Of a DNA stretch of 64,000 nucleotides, positions 23,801 to 33,070 are shown one piece after another. The notes beneath the pieces were generated by a model. That model was not told where the DNA came from and ran no database searches. It saw only the letters and a program-made list of their open reading frames with translations. This stretch comes from G965267425 sp965267425 (lineage in GTDB: Bacteria; Bacteroidota; Bacteroidia; Flavobacteriales_E; Vicingaceae). The first letter of the stretch is position 1. Each line of letters begins with the position of its first letter. The position numbers were made by a program, and so were the translations under genes. The DNA lies in the NCBI GenBank assembly GCA_965267425.1, contig OZ253959.1, positions 1,612,001 through 1,676,000 of the forward strand, in the 5' to 3' direction.

Positions 23801-25129
23801 ATGGCTAAAGAAGCACACTTCGGAACCGATAATATTGGAAAACTCTTACTTCAGCAGTCCATTCCTGCAGCATTGGGCATATTGGTGTTGTCCGTTTATA
23901 GCCTGGTGGACACGGTATTCATAGGTAGGTATATAGGAGCCATCGGGATTGCTGCCATTACCATTGTATCGCCCATTTCATTTTTGGTTTCATCCATTGG
24001 TCTTGGAATTGGAATGGGGGGAGGTTCCCTGATTTCGATCAAAATAGGGGAGAATGATCAAAAGAAAGCACGACAGGTCATTGCCCATCAACTATGGATG
24101 ACCTTGATTATCAGTGTATGTATTTACATTGTGGGGTTTCTTTTTTATGAACCCATTTTAAAGGGATTTGGAGCTCAGGGAGATTCATTGATTGCCTCCA
24201 ACGAATACTTCTATTATACTTTAATTGGACTACCATTTTTTATGGGTCAGATGGTGGTGAACAACTTACTACGGGCAGAAGGGAATGCTAAAAGCGCCAT
24301 GCTGGTGTTGGGTATTCCATCCATGTTAAATATTGCGCTTGATGCTTGGTTTATTGTGTCACTTAATATGGGATTGACCGGAGCGGCGTTAGCTACGGCC
24401 ATTTCACAGTGCTCAGGCATGCTTTTGGGTATTTTATTAATGGTAAGACAAAGTGACATCTTACCTCAATTGGAAGATTTTAAGCTTCGATCATCTGTGT
24501 TTTCTGCCATTTCTACTTTGGGTTCGGTTCAATTTTTTAGCCAGGCTTCCATGAGTGTAGTGGTATTGTTTTCGAATCATTTACTTATGAAATATGGAGG
24601 TGATTTAGCAATTTCAGCATATGGATTGGTCATTCGAATTGTGATGTTTGCGTTTTTTCCCGTTTTGGGCATTGTACAAGGATTTATGCCCATTGCAGGA
24701 TACAATTACGGTGCTGGTCTGCATGCCCGCGTTAAGGAAATTATAAAAACATCCTTCTTTAGTTCAACGGTCATTGCCTGTTTAATCATGTTGATTGCAA
24801 TGTTCTTTACACAATCCATAATTGAGTTATTTACAGAAGAATCAGAGCTCATTTCACTATCTGTCATCGTCATGTTCTGGGTATTCTGTGCTTATCCTTT
24901 GTTGGGGATTCAACAAATCAGCACATCATACTTTCAGGCTATTGGCAAGGCAAAACCCGCATTGTGGTTAACATTGACCAAACAAATAATCCTTATTCCA
25001 ACCATGTTTGTGCTGCCATTTTGGTTTGCATTGGATGGAATGTGGTATTCATTTCCTGTATCTGAGGTATCTACCACAGGAATAGCTTATTACTTTTTTC
25101 AACGAGAACTTAAACAACCCACACAATGA
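23801..25129 (+). CDS. MATE family efflux transporter
   Basis: A 442-residue membrane protein with 12 predicted helices in two similar halves. The opening NIGKLLLQQSIPAALGILVLSVYSLVDTVFIGR is the MATE signature, and GIGMGGGSLISIKIGEND marks the first half. The second half repeats the pattern with VLGIVQGFMPIAGYNYGAG. It exports drugs, dyes or metabolites against Na+ or H+. It sits between two pirin genes and overlaps the second by four bases (ATGA), so a product of pirin-linked chemistry is the natural cargo guess. Confidence 0.93.
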   Translation: MAKEAHFGTDNIGKLLLQQSIPAALGILVLSVYSLVDTVFIGRYIGAIGIAAITIVSPISFLVSSIGLGIGMGGGSLISIKIGENDQKKARQVIAHQLWMTLIISVCIYIVGFLFYEPILKGFGAQGDSLIASNEYFYYTLIGLPFFMGQMVVNNLLRAEGNAKSAMLVLGIPSMLNIALDAWFIVSLNMGLTGAALATAISQCSGMLLGILLMVRQSDILPQLEDFKLRSSVFSAISTLGSVQFFSQASMSVVVLFSNHLLMKYGGDLAISAYGLVIRIVMFAFFPVLGIVQGFMPIAGYNYGAGLHARVKEIIKTSFFSSTVIACLIMLIAMFFTQSIIELFTEESELISLSVIVMFWVFCAYPLLGIQQISTSYFQAIGKAKPALWLTLTKQIILIPTMFVLPFWFALDGMWYSFPVSEVSTTGIAYYFFQRELKQPTQ

Positions 25130-25950
25130 TCAAGAGAGGAATAAATCATAAACAAGAACCTTATAACGGCATTCAATTTGTAGTTGATGAAGCAACTCGA
25201 AATGAATTAAAACCACTTGTTTTTTTTGACGCTGGTAAATTTTCAAGAGAGGATGATGGTTTTACGATCAATTTCCATCCACATTCAGGAATAGGCATTA
25301 TCACATTTATGCATGGCACGGATTTACATCATAGAGATAGTGGCAATCATGATGGTGTTGTGCCATCAGGTGGCGTACAATGGATGAAAGCTGGCAAAGG
25401 TATTTGGCATCAGGAAGGTTACCGACGCGAGTTGAAAGGACCTGAAACAGGACCATGGACAGGGTCGATTCATCAACTTTGGATTCAATTACCTCCTCAG
25501 GAAGAAGAAAGTGAAGTATCGTATGTAAGTACAAAACGTGAAGACATTCCTCAGGTTGACAATGTGAATATCATTACAGGTCAGTACAAAGGACTTTCAG
25601 GTGCATTTGAGACTCCAATTAACATGACTTACCTGGATGTATCATTGGATAAAGACGAATCCTGGTCATTCAAAACTCCTGAAAATCAAACAACTGGATT
25701 CATGTTTGTTCGGGACGGAAAACTGGACGTGTATAACACATCGTTAAAGTCAGGAGAGATGGGGGTGATGGATCATAATGATGGTGAAATTCAAGTGATA
25801 GCCCAAGAGCGCTCTTCCTTTGTAGTTGTGCTGGCAGAACCAAGTCAATGGCCTATTTACACTCATGGGGGCCAGGTACACACAAATCAAGATTCTCTGG
25901 AGAGAAGCATCCGGCATATCAGCAACATTAAAAAGACATTGGTATATTAG
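25126..25950 (+). CDS. Pirin family protein (2)
   Basis: A 274-residue bicupin distinct from the first pirin in the operon. All four metal ligands are present: His51, His53 (HPHSGIGIIT), His95 and Glu97 (IWHQEG). It is therefore the better candidate for a metal-dependent dioxygenase (quercetinase-type) activity. The C-terminal cupin (about 170-270) lacks these ligands, as usual. It overlaps the MATE gene by four bases, and the AraC gene follows five bases on. Confidence 0.9.
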   Translation: MIKRGINHKQEPYNGIQFVVDEATRNELKPLVFFDAGKFSREDDGFTINFHPHSGIGIITFMHGTDLHHRDSGNHDGVVPSGGVQWMKAGKGIWHQEGYRRELKGPETGPWTGSIHQLWIQLPPQEEESEVSYVSTKREDIPQVDNVNIITGQYKGLSGAFETPINMTYLDVSLDKDESWSFKTPENQTTGFMFVRDGKLDVYNTSLKSGEMGVMDHNDGEIQVIAQERSSFVVVLAEPSQWPIYTHGGQVHTNQDSLERSIRHISNIKKTLVY

Positions 25951-25955
25951 TTCCA

Positions 25956-26837
25956 ATGCAAACGAACAAAGAAGACATTACGTTTTATCGCTCCAGTGAA
26001 ATAGGGAAGGGGCTCCCATTTGCCTTTGTAGAGCACAGTGAACTGATGGCAACCAATGACTTGTTTGTGCCTTCAATGAGGGATTTTCATGTCATTTTTT
26101 GGTTTAAGTCTGGGACGGGTTCGTATTATCTGGACTTCAAAGAATACCATTTTGAGCCCAATACCATCATTTTATTGTCCAAGGATTACCTTCATTACTT
26201 TAAGTCTTTCGGAAACGATTGTGAATTGCAATCCATACCATTTGAACCACAGTTTATCTATCGAAACGACTTTGATTTGAAACACCTTTTTCATTTTGAT
26301 GTTGGATGTCACCTGGACGGTTTGCAAATTTTGAAACTTGATCAACAAGAAATCAATCATCTGGAACAGATCAGTAACCAAATGAAGGATGTCTTTCACC
26401 ATTGGCAGCAACCGCATCAGCATGAAGCGTTTTATCACTTGTTGTCTATGTTTTTGTTGCGGTGTGAAAGGATTCAAATCGAGGATAAGCAACACCAATC
26501 ACCCATAGATGAAACTTCAAAAGTGTTGATGAAGTTTAATGAGTTAGTGGAACAACATTATCGAAGCGAATACAAGGTGGATTTTTATGTAGATCAATTA
26601 GGTGTTTCACTTAAGACGTTGTCAAATTTAGTGAAGGACAGGTACCGAATTTCAACAAAATCTTTTATTGATGAACGCAGGGTGTTGGAAATCAAAAGAC
26701 AATTGCGAGGAACAACCAAGTCCATCAAAGAAATTGCATTTATGTTTGAATTTGATGAGCCCACCAATATGGTGAAGTACTTTAAAAAACATGTGGGTTC
26801 GACACCAAAGGCATTTCGAGAGCAGGCGTCTGCTTAA
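25956..26837 (+). CDS. AraC family transcriptional regulator
   Basis: A 293-residue regulator: an N-terminal cupin-like sensing domain (about 25-150, including FEPNTIILLSKDYLHYF) and a C-terminal AraC helix-turn-helix pair (about 190-290). The first helix-turn-helix is YVDQLGVSLKTLSNLVKDR; the second is SIKEIAFMFEFDEPTNMVKYFKKHVGSTPKAFR, where canonical members have GFxdxSyFsrxFK. The sensing domain would bind a small molecule and the regulator probably controls the pirin-MATE operon in which it lies. No operator was identified. Confidence 0.92.
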   Translation: MQTNKEDITFYRSSEIGKGLPFAFVEHSELMATNDLFVPSMRDFHVIFWFKSGTGSYYLDFKEYHFEPNTIILLSKDYLHYFKSFGNDCELQSIPFEPQFIYRNDFDLKHLFHFDVGCHLDGLQILKLDQQEINHLEQISNQMKDVFHHWQQPHQHEAFYHLLSMFLLRCERIQIEDKQHQSPIDETSKVLMKFNELVEQHYRSEYKVDFYVDQLGVSLKTLSNLVKDRYRISTKSFIDERRVLEIKRQLRGTTKSIKEIAFMFEFDEPTNMVKYFKKHVGSTPKAFREQASA

Positions 26838-26909
26838 AATTACCACAATCCCTCCATTTTTTACCTATGCGCAATGGCTCGCGCTACATAGCTTTGTCCA
26901 AAAAACAAG

Positions 26910-27440
26910 ATGAAGAAAATCATAGCCTTAGCAGGAAGTAACAGTTCAAATTCGATCAATCATCAATTGATCCAGGCAGTGGCAAATCAGGTTAAAGACG
27001 TTAACGTTGAGATCATCAGTTTACGAGATTACCCTTCAGAAATCTATGGAATTGATTCAGAGAAGGAAAAGGGATTTCCACCAAGTATGATGGAGCTAAA
27101 TGAAAAATTTGCTGAAGCAGATGGCTTTATTGTCAGCACTCCTGAACATAATGGCTCAATTCCAGCCGTGTTGAAGAATACAATTGACTGGTTGTCGAGA
27201 ATAAGTAGAAAAGTGTTTAACGATAAACCCTTGATGCTGCTAAGTACTTCTCCTGGAGCCAGAGGTGGGAAGTCTGCCCTCAAACATCTGATGTCCATCT
27301 TGCCATATCAAGGTGCCAACGTTATTGGCGGACAGAGCATTGGTTCTTTTCACGAACATGTGAAAAATGGTGTGGTATCAGATCCCACACATCAACAGGC
27401 CATCAAGCAATTGACAACTCAGTTGTTGAAAGCTGTATAA
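26910..27440 (+). CDS. NADPH-dependent FMN reductase family protein
   Basis: A 176-residue flavodoxin-fold enzyme. LAGSNSSNSINHQLIQ binds the FMN phosphate, and TPEHNGSIPAVLKNTIDWLSR is the strongly conserved active-site segment of the family, which includes chromate, quinone and azo reductases. A possible -7 box (TAGCTTTG, 26889-26896) precedes it. With pirins and an efflux pump upstream, it fits a quinone or aromatic detoxification module. Its stop overlaps the start of the next gene by one base (TAATG). Confidence 0.92.
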   Translation: MKKIIALAGSNSSNSINHQLIQAVANQVKDVNVEIISLRDYPSEIYGIDSEKEKGFPPSMMELNEKFAEADGFIVSTPEHNGSIPAVLKNTIDWLSRISRKVFNDKPLMLLSTSPGARGGKSALKHLMSILPYQGANVIGGQSIGSFHEHVKNGVVSDPTHQQAIKQLTTQLLKAV

Positions 27441-28168
27441 TGTTAAAATACACATATTTAGCACTTGCTATATGGAGTATTACAACCATCTCTGTATTCG
27501 CGCAAAAAGACACCTTGCATTTCAATGCAATGGTCAATTTTCAAACCATGTTGCAGAGCGGTAACCTTAATCAGTATGGCGGTAATTTAAACGCTCAATT
27601 GGCATTGTCTAATAAACGGATTAAAATGCAATATGCGTTGTCCTACAATTATGTTACGGTAGAGGAATTCAACATTATCGATGATTCCTGGAATTATGCA
27701 CTTTTTAAATATGACCATAATAAGTTGTTGTATCCTTTGGTAATGGGATATCATGGATTTGCAAAATCATTTGGTATAGACCGCGCTTCCGTTGTGGGCG
27801 CAGGAGCTGGATTGAATATTTTTAATCGATCTCAATTCACATATTTACGTGTCAATGCTATGTTAGCGCATTTATGGTTTGATTATGACATTAACCCCAC
27901 GATTAGAGGAACCGGTGTCAATGTATTTGTAGAAGGGAACACGTCCATTTCAAAATTGCCTATCCACCTAAATTGGGAATTCCATGCATATCAGCATATT
28001 GAACAATCCAATGTCTATGGTTTTCAAAACACCATACGATTGTCCATTCCGGTTTCAAAGAAATTAAGCATTACCATCTCCCAAATGTTGGTTTATAGTG
28101 AGCAAGTTGATGTCGACAGGAAAAGGTTTAATACCACCAGCCTCATGGGGCTAGCGTTAAAAAATTGA
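27440..28168 (+). CDS. Exported beta-barrel-like protein of unknown function
   Basis: A 242-residue protein with a signal peptide (1-21, ending VFAQ). The rest alternates polar and hydrophobic residues as in outer-membrane beta-barrels, for example MQYALSYNYVTV, FTYLRVNAMLAHLWFDYD and NTIRLSIPVSKKLSITISQMLVY. The C-terminus ends in Asn rather than Phe, so outer-membrane insertion is not certain. It overlaps the FMN reductase by one base and closes the pirin-MATE operon. No named family is recognised. Confidence 0.7.
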   Translation: MLKYTYLALAIWSITTISVFAQKDTLHFNAMVNFQTMLQSGNLNQYGGNLNAQLALSNKRIKMQYALSYNYVTVEEFNIIDDSWNYALFKYDHNKLLYPLVMGYHGFAKSFGIDRASVVGAGAGLNIFNRSQFTYLRVNAMLAHLWFDYDINPTIRGTGVNVFVEGNTSISKLPIHLNWEFHAYQHIEQSNVYGFQNTIRLSIPVSKKLSITISQMLVYSEQVDVDRKRFNTTSLMGLALKN

Positions 28169-28350
28169 AGGTTCGCAGAAACGAAGATCTCAACAGGAAT
28201 CTTTGAATTCCGTTATTTATTTTTTACATTCGGTACTCCAGTATAGAAAGTGAACCCTATTGTTTAACCGGCAATAAATCTGACAGGGAACACTTATTGA
28301 CCTAACTTTTCCGCTGATTCCAGGTTTTGATCATTGCCTTTTCATGAAAT

Positions 28351-28650
28351 ATGAAAATGCATTTGTACAATTCGTCTAAAAAAGATGTCTCGTTTGACCA
28401 CAAATTAAATAGGATTTATCGCGAAATCGACTTTGCGAAAAATCACATGACCAAGTTCAAGTCGTTAACACTTCGAGAAAAAGAAATCATCCAATTGTTA
28501 TCAAAAGGGGACAGCAATCCTGAAATAGCGAATAAATTATACATCAGCCGTCGAACGGTAGAACAACACAGGAAAAACATCAATCGCAAGCTGGATGTGC
28601 ATCGACTTCCACAAGTGATTACGTTTGCCTACGCTTTTGATTTGGTGTAA
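28351..28650 (+). CDS. Stand-alone LuxR-type helix-turn-helix protein
   Basis: A 99-residue protein made almost only of a GerE/LuxR DNA-binding domain (about 38-92): LTLREKEIIQLLSKGDSNPEIANKLYIS followed by RRTVEQHRKNINRKL. There is no receiver or ligand-binding domain, only about 35 basic residues in front. It could be the output half of a split regulator, or a small autonomous regulator as known in some Bacteroidota. No cognate kinase is adjacent. Confidence 0.82.
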   Translation: MKMHLYNSSKKDVSFDHKLNRIYREIDFAKNHMTKFKSLTLREKEIIQLLSKGDSNPEIANKLYISRRTVEQHRKNINRKLDVHRLPQVITFAYAFDLV

Positions 28651-28721
28651 ATGGGCTAGCTGGCTGGCTCCAAAGTACGTTCCTACCATGTATTGATGAA
28701 TACCACCTAAATAGCAGGCAA

Positions 28722-31700
28722 TTATTTAATCACAAATCTCTGCTTAAACGTTATTGCATCATCGTTTTGAAATACCAGGATATATGATCCCTTTTCCAAA
28801 TGTGATACATTGATTTGATCCACCGGTCTGTCTGATTGGTACACCAGCGCCCCTTGCATGTCATACATCCTGATTTGCCCTTTCAACGATCCTTGGTATC
28901 GAATATTCAACACATCTTTGGCCGGATTAGGGAAAACAATGAATTCACTCGAAGTCAATTCAGGTAATCCCAACCATGTAAACGAAAATGGATCCGATTC
29001 ATTTGAACAGGTATTTGAATCTGTGACAATGACTGTATATGCACCGTTGCTAGTAACAGTTATGGTGTTTGATGTGGCTCCTGAAATGGCTGTTCCGTTT
29101 AGTTGCCATTGCAATTGCCCAATTGCCGTTGTGCTTAAGTCATTTCCTGATACACTTACAACAGGTTTGGCAGGAAGAGGATATCTTGTCACCTGAAGAG
29201 CTGATGAGGTATCCATACATCCTACAGAGTCCGTAATAATCAAGGTTACCAATTGTGTGTTGTTCACGGTAACATTTGGGGTATTATTTCCTGTTGACCA
29301 ATTGTAGGCTGACATACCGGGAGTCCCGTTTAAATCCACTGATTCACCTGCACAAAACTCCGTGGGGCCTTGTGGTGAAATGCTTGCCAATGGATTGCTT
29401 AGGACAAACTCCACGGTATCCGAATTGGAAACACAGCCAATGCTATCGGTTGCGATGGTACTATACATTCCATTTTGAGTAATTAAAATGGAATCGGTTG
29501 TTTGAGCAGTATTCCAAGTATACTGAAGAGATGTGTCAGAAGCACTTAAATACACCAATTGACTATCACAAATGGCATTGAATCCAACATGAGATAACGT
29601 AAACACCGGCAATGGTTGAATGTTAACCTGAGTCCCGGGTGTTGTGCCGCTACATCCGTTGGAATCCGTTACCGTTACTGAATAATTCATGGTTTGATTT
29701 ACCCAGATAGACTGTGTTGTAGCGGACGTGTTCCACAAATACTGCGAATAACTTTGGCTTGTAGACAAGCTAATGCTGTCTCCAATACAAATGGACGTAT
29801 CATTTTGCGTGATGATAGGAGTAGGGGCAGTGTAAGCCAATGGAATAAGTGTGTCTGAATACCCTAGACATCCATTATTATCTATAATTTCCACATATAC
29901 CGGATTGGTAGAGTTAACCATTATGGATGCTGATGTTGCTCCATTCATCCAGTTATAACTGCTGTAGGAATTGGTAGTGGTGACCAACATATTTGACTGT
30001 GGGCAATATCCGGTATCCGAGGATGTTAATGCTACACCTGAATCTCTGGGAAAATTTTTCACCAGTAAAGTATCTGAAAGCAATTGACATCCCGGTAAGG
30101 AGTCAAAGGCATAAATGGTTTGAGGGGAATTGATTAAAATGGAATCCGCGTATGTGCCTGTTGACCAATATACTGCCCCATCTTTACTTGCATCTATCCA
30201 GATGGAATCCTCAATGCATTTCATGATGCTGTCACTTATGCTCAAAGTGAGTGATTCTCCCAGTGCAATATTTTCCCATTCACTAAAGGCTGAGCAATAA
30301 TTGGTATCACTAATAAGCACATTGTATTGACCGTCATTGTATACATATATCGAGTCGTTTGTTTCTCCTGTAGACCAAAGGAAATTAACGTTGGATGTAT
30401 CTGTTTTTAACAAGATGCTATCTGAATTACAACTTGGAACAACTACAATTTCAGGCTGTGTCAATTCACACGAATCCAATTTCCCCATGAACACCATATT
30501 CTGACGACCACTTCCTGTAACCGAGGCTGTGCCAAACGTGGAGATGTTGTTAAATTTTCCAAAAGCCGCAAATTTGTTTCCAGGAGCTTCATCTAAGCGA
30601 TGAAAAAATCCAGATCCATTGGATGAAGAATTTTGATAGGTAAGATATGTGCCATCGGCAGCAAATTCAGCAATGAATGGACGACTACTTCCAATGGCTG
30701 ATTTGACTTCTCCATTGACTGAGAACGGATTTCCACATTGTCCGCTAACGATTAGTTTGCCTGAACTCATGGGGTGTAAACCTCCTACAATTTCGAAATT
30801 TGTACTTCCCATATGTTTAAAATAATCCAATTCACCATTTGAAGTGATTTTAACCAATAACAGATCTCTGGACCCCAATGCTGTTATGGACGTATCTTCA
30901 ATTTCAATGGTTCCGGTAAACTCCTGAAGACAATAAAAATTTCCTGCTGGGCCTATTTTCAGTTCTTGTTCAGAACCACTTGCGCCTGAAGATGTGCGAT
31001 ACAGCGAATTCACCCATTTTAAGTTGCCCTGAAGATCAGCTTTGACAACAAACGCCTTGTATCCTGAACTCACATAAACCGAGTCATTCCCAACGAAAAC
31101 CGTATCATTGGTTAATCCTTCAACATAAAGGTGATCATTGCCAAAAGTCATTTCAACCATATACTGTGTACCTTCAAGATCAATTCTAAACCCTGACACA
31201 GCTGTACCTGTTGCAGTATCCAATGCAAATACATGTAAGTCCCTGTCAGAGCCAGAAGGATAAGTGATGGTAACGGTATCCAATGTAAATGAAGAGGAAC
31301 TGCTATTTGGCATCCAGATCAATCCATTGTGATAGATAATTTGCCTTGGCCAAAAGGCGGTATTCATTTGCTTTATCCAAATAATGTCTCCTCCTGACGA
31401 TAGTTTGATCAACAAATACGAAAAGCCCCAGGCCCCATAGGTGTTGCCCTGCCACTGTAGAGAATCGTATTGATAACCCGATGCGTAAATATTACCAGCT
31501 TCATCTTGAACAAGGTTGTAAATTCGACTCCATGAATCACCTTCTTCCGGTCCTGTAGCCCATAAGACGTTTCCGGCTGAATCGTATTTGGCGATATATG
31601 CATGACCAAAAGCGCTTCCACTTGTACCTGTACTTCCATATAACGTATCATTTCCAATGATACACGTGTCAGCCATCACGCCAGTGACATAGATATTTCC

Positions 31701-31841
31701 TTGATTATCCGTGATCATATCTTCTGGATACTCATCATCTGAACTGCCAAACGATTCTCCCCAAAGCCAGGTAGGCTGGGCAATCGATAAATGGCATAGA
31801 AAAACCAATAGGAAAGAGAGTAGGGGTAGTCGTAAATTCAT
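28722..31841 (-). CDS. Large T9SS-exported surface protein (SBBP-like propeller plus Ig-like repeats)
   Basis: A 1039-residue protein. A signal peptide (1-21) leads to a propeller-like N-terminal half (about 25-450) with repeated GNIYVTG, AKYDSAGNVLWA-type blades, as in SBBP beta-propellers. Then about six Ig/PKD-like modules of 80-90 residues (about 455-950) repeat the pattern W-N/S-T-(G/A)-x-T-x-S-I-x-V ... YxVxVTDSxGC. The final 75 residues are a T9SS type A sorting domain (FPNPAKDVLNI to KQRFVIK). It is displayed or secreted, probably as an adhesin-like or structural surface protein. Transcription is solitary. Confidence 0.88.
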   Translation of the reverse strand: MNLRLPLLSFLLVFLCHLSIAQPTWLWGESFGSSDDEYPEDMITDNQGNIYVTGVMADTCIIGNDTLYGSTGTSGSAFGHAYIAKYDSAGNVLWATGPEEGDSWSRIYNLVQDEAGNIYASGYQYDSLQWQGNTYGAWGFSYLLIKLSSGGDIIWIKQMNTAFWPRQIIYHNGLIWMPNSSSSSFTLDTVTITYPSGSDRDLHVFALDTATGTAVSGFRIDLEGTQYMVEMTFGNDHLYVEGLTNDTVFVGNDSVYVSSGYKAFVVKADLQGNLKWVNSLYRTSSGASGSEQELKIGPAGNFYCLQEFTGTIEIEDTSITALGSRDLLLVKITSNGELDYFKHMGSTNFEIVGGLHPMSSGKLIVSGQCGNPFSVNGEVKSAIGSSRPFIAEFAADGTYLTYQNSSSNGSGFFHRLDEAPGNKFAAFGKFNNISTFGTASVTGSGRQNMVFMGKLDSCELTQPEIVVVPSCNSDSILLKTDTSNVNFLWSTGETNDSIYVYNDGQYNVLISDTNYCSAFSEWENIALGESLTLSISDSIMKCIEDSIWIDASKDGAVYWSTGTYADSILINSPQTIYAFDSLPGCQLLSDTLLVKNFPRDSGVALTSSDTGYCPQSNMLVTTTNSYSSYNWMNGATSASIMVNSTNPVYVEIIDNNGCLGYSDTLIPLAYTAPTPIITQNDTSICIGDSISLSTSQSYSQYLWNTSATTQSIWVNQTMNYSVTVTDSNGCSGTTPGTQVNIQPLPVFTLSHVGFNAICDSQLVYLSASDTSLQYTWNTAQTTDSILITQNGMYSTIATDSIGCVSNSDTVEFVLSNPLASISPQGPTEFCAGESVDLNGTPGMSAYNWSTGNNTPNVTVNNTQLVTLIITDSVGCMDTSSALQVTRYPLPAKPVVSVSGNDLSTTAIGQLQWQLNGTAISGATSNTITVTSNGAYTVIVTDSNTCSNESDPFSFTWLGLPELTSSEFIVFPNPAKDVLNIRYQGSLKGQIRMYDMQGALVYQSDRPVDQINVSHLEKGSYILVFQNDDAITFKQRFVIK

Positions 31842-31929
31842 TTCTGTTAGCTTGGAGAGCTAAATTAATGAATCGTCATTGACCTTTCAAATGATGCTTA
31901 AAATATTACGTGATTATGTATTCATTACT

Positions 31930-32289
31930 TCATTTGTCTTGGAGTGCAATCCATTGGTTCACCACGGTTTCTAGATCTTTTTTTCGGGTTTCAATGTTGT
32001 TCATGTCCATGAATTTTGCCGTTCGTGCTTCTTTGCCATCACCTTGTAATAGACCGGTGGAATCATGAATGAATGCACCCTTATGAAACATTAAACTGAC
32101 GTGCTTCTTTGCATTCATAAAAAAAGATGCCATGTTTCCCTTATACATGAATGTGGGACTTTTCCATTTGATGGTTTCTGTAATTTTCGGGGAGGTTTGA
32201 AGGATAATTTCACGAATTCGTTGAATTTCAGGAGTGAGAGGGTGATTGAAATCCTTTAAAAACTGATCAATTTCGACATTTTTATTCAT
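31930..32289 (-). CDS. DUF1801 domain protein
   Basis: A 119-residue protein with the DUF1801 pattern: IREIILQTSPKITETIKWKSPTFMYKGNMASFFMNAKKHVSLMFHKG, with central basic and aromatic residues. DUF1801 proteins are small, probably cytoplasmic and of unknown activity; they often accompany ArsR and SRPBCC genes, as here. It diverges from the arsR gene across 52 bases that hold a perfect inverted repeat, so the same regulator probably controls both directions. Confidence 0.87.
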   Translation of the reverse strand: MNKNVEIDQFLKDFNHPLTPEIQRIREIILQTSPKITETIKWKSPTFMYKGNMASFFMNAKKHVSLMFHKGAFIHDSTGLLQGDGKEARTAKFMDMNNIETRKKDLETVVNQWIALQDK

Positions 32290-32294
32290 GTTAT

Positions 32295-32318
32295 CTATAT
32301 TAGTGTATGCTAATATAG
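32295..32318. promoter_or_regulatory. Probable ArsR operator (perfect 9+9 bp dyad)
   Basis: CTATATTAG (32295-32303) and CTAATATAG (32310-32318) are exact inverted arms around TGTATG. The site lies six bases from the DUF1801 start codon and 23 from the arsR start, a position to control both. Confidence 0.72.
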
Positions 32319-32329
32319 GTATTTATTTA

Positions 32330-32337
32330 TATATTTG
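32330..32337 (+). promoter_or_regulatory. -7 box of the arsR operon
   Basis: TATATTTG fits TAnnTTTG and ends four bases before the arsR ATG, implying a very short or leaderless transcript. The operator covers the expected -33 region. Confidence 0.5.
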
Positions 32338-32341
32338 AATT

Positions 32342-32647
32342 ATGCCAGCCAATCATGACATATACAAAGTATTGGGCGATCCACATAGATTGCATATGAT
32401 TGAATTGTTGGGGTCCGGAGAGAAATCCGCCGGGGAATTGGAACGGGCGATTCAATTGAGTCAATCTGCCACGTCCCAACATTTGAAGTTATTGTACACT
32501 GCGGGATTAGTGAAAGTGCGGAAAAAAGGCAATTTCCGGATTTATGTTCTTCAGCGAAATCGATTACAGGAAGCCATGAATTTCTTCAATTATTTATGGG
32601 ATAAGGATTTAATGAAATTGAAACAAAACCTTGAGGCCAATGAGTGA
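32342..32647 (+). CDS. ArsR family transcriptional regulator
   Basis: A 101-residue winged-helix protein of ArsR type: VLGDPHRLHMIELLGSGEKSAGELERAIQLSQSATSQHLKLLYTAGLVKVRKKGNF in one run of conserved features, here named only by its ends. No metal-binding Cys pair is visible, so it probably senses something other than metals, as in the ArsR-SRPBCC cassettes. Its end overlaps the SRPBCC gene by eight bases. The dyad upstream probably mediates autorepression and control of the divergent DUF1801 gene. Confidence 0.91.
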   Translation: MPANHDIYKVLGDPHRLHMIELLGSGEKSAGELERAIQLSQSATSQHLKLLYTAGLVKVRKKGNFRIYVLQRNRLQEAMNFFNYLWDKDLMKLKQNLEANE

Positions 32648-33026
32648 TAATGTAATCATCAAAGAAATTTTCATCCATACATCTGTAGAAAAAGTATTTA
32701 AAAGCTTTACGGATGTGGATACGTTGTTGTCATGGCATGGAAAGGAAGCAGAATTAAATCCAGTGCCAGGAGGAATTTATAAAGTGGTGTTTGAAGATGG
32801 AACAACCATCATTGGAAATTATATAGAAGTTATTCCCAATAAAAAATTGATCTACACAGCTCGATATGGAGATGTAAATAGTGAAATCACCATTTTATTT
32901 TCTGAAAGAGATGGTGGCACGCATATTCATCTGACACAAGTATTTGATCCCGGACAAGATATTTCATCGTTTGATGGCGGCTGGGATTATTTTCTTGGAT
33001 TGTTGGTTGAGAGATGGGGTAGGTGA
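32640..33026 (+). CDS. SRPBCC/AHSA1 family protein
   Basis: A 128-residue START-like domain. The start at 32640 (MSDN) is chosen over an in-frame TTG at 32631. Features are IKEIFIHTSVEKVFKSFTD, the W in LLSWHG, PGGIYKVVF and the C-terminal helix FDGGWDYFLGLL, which are standard for AHSA1/CalC-type proteins that bind a hydrophobic ligand in a cavity. The overlap with arsR shows co-transcription. It may bind or modify the ligand sensed by the ArsR protein. Confidence 0.88.
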   Translation: MSDNVIIKEIFIHTSVEKVFKSFTDVDTLLSWHGKEAELNPVPGGIYKVVFEDGTTIIGNYIEVIPNKKLIYTARYGDVNSEITILFSERDGGTHIHLTQVFDPGQDISSFDGGWDYFLGLLVERWGR

Positions 33027-33070
33027 GTATTGTAAAATTCACTTCCAACAATTGAATAGTGTTGCTCAAA

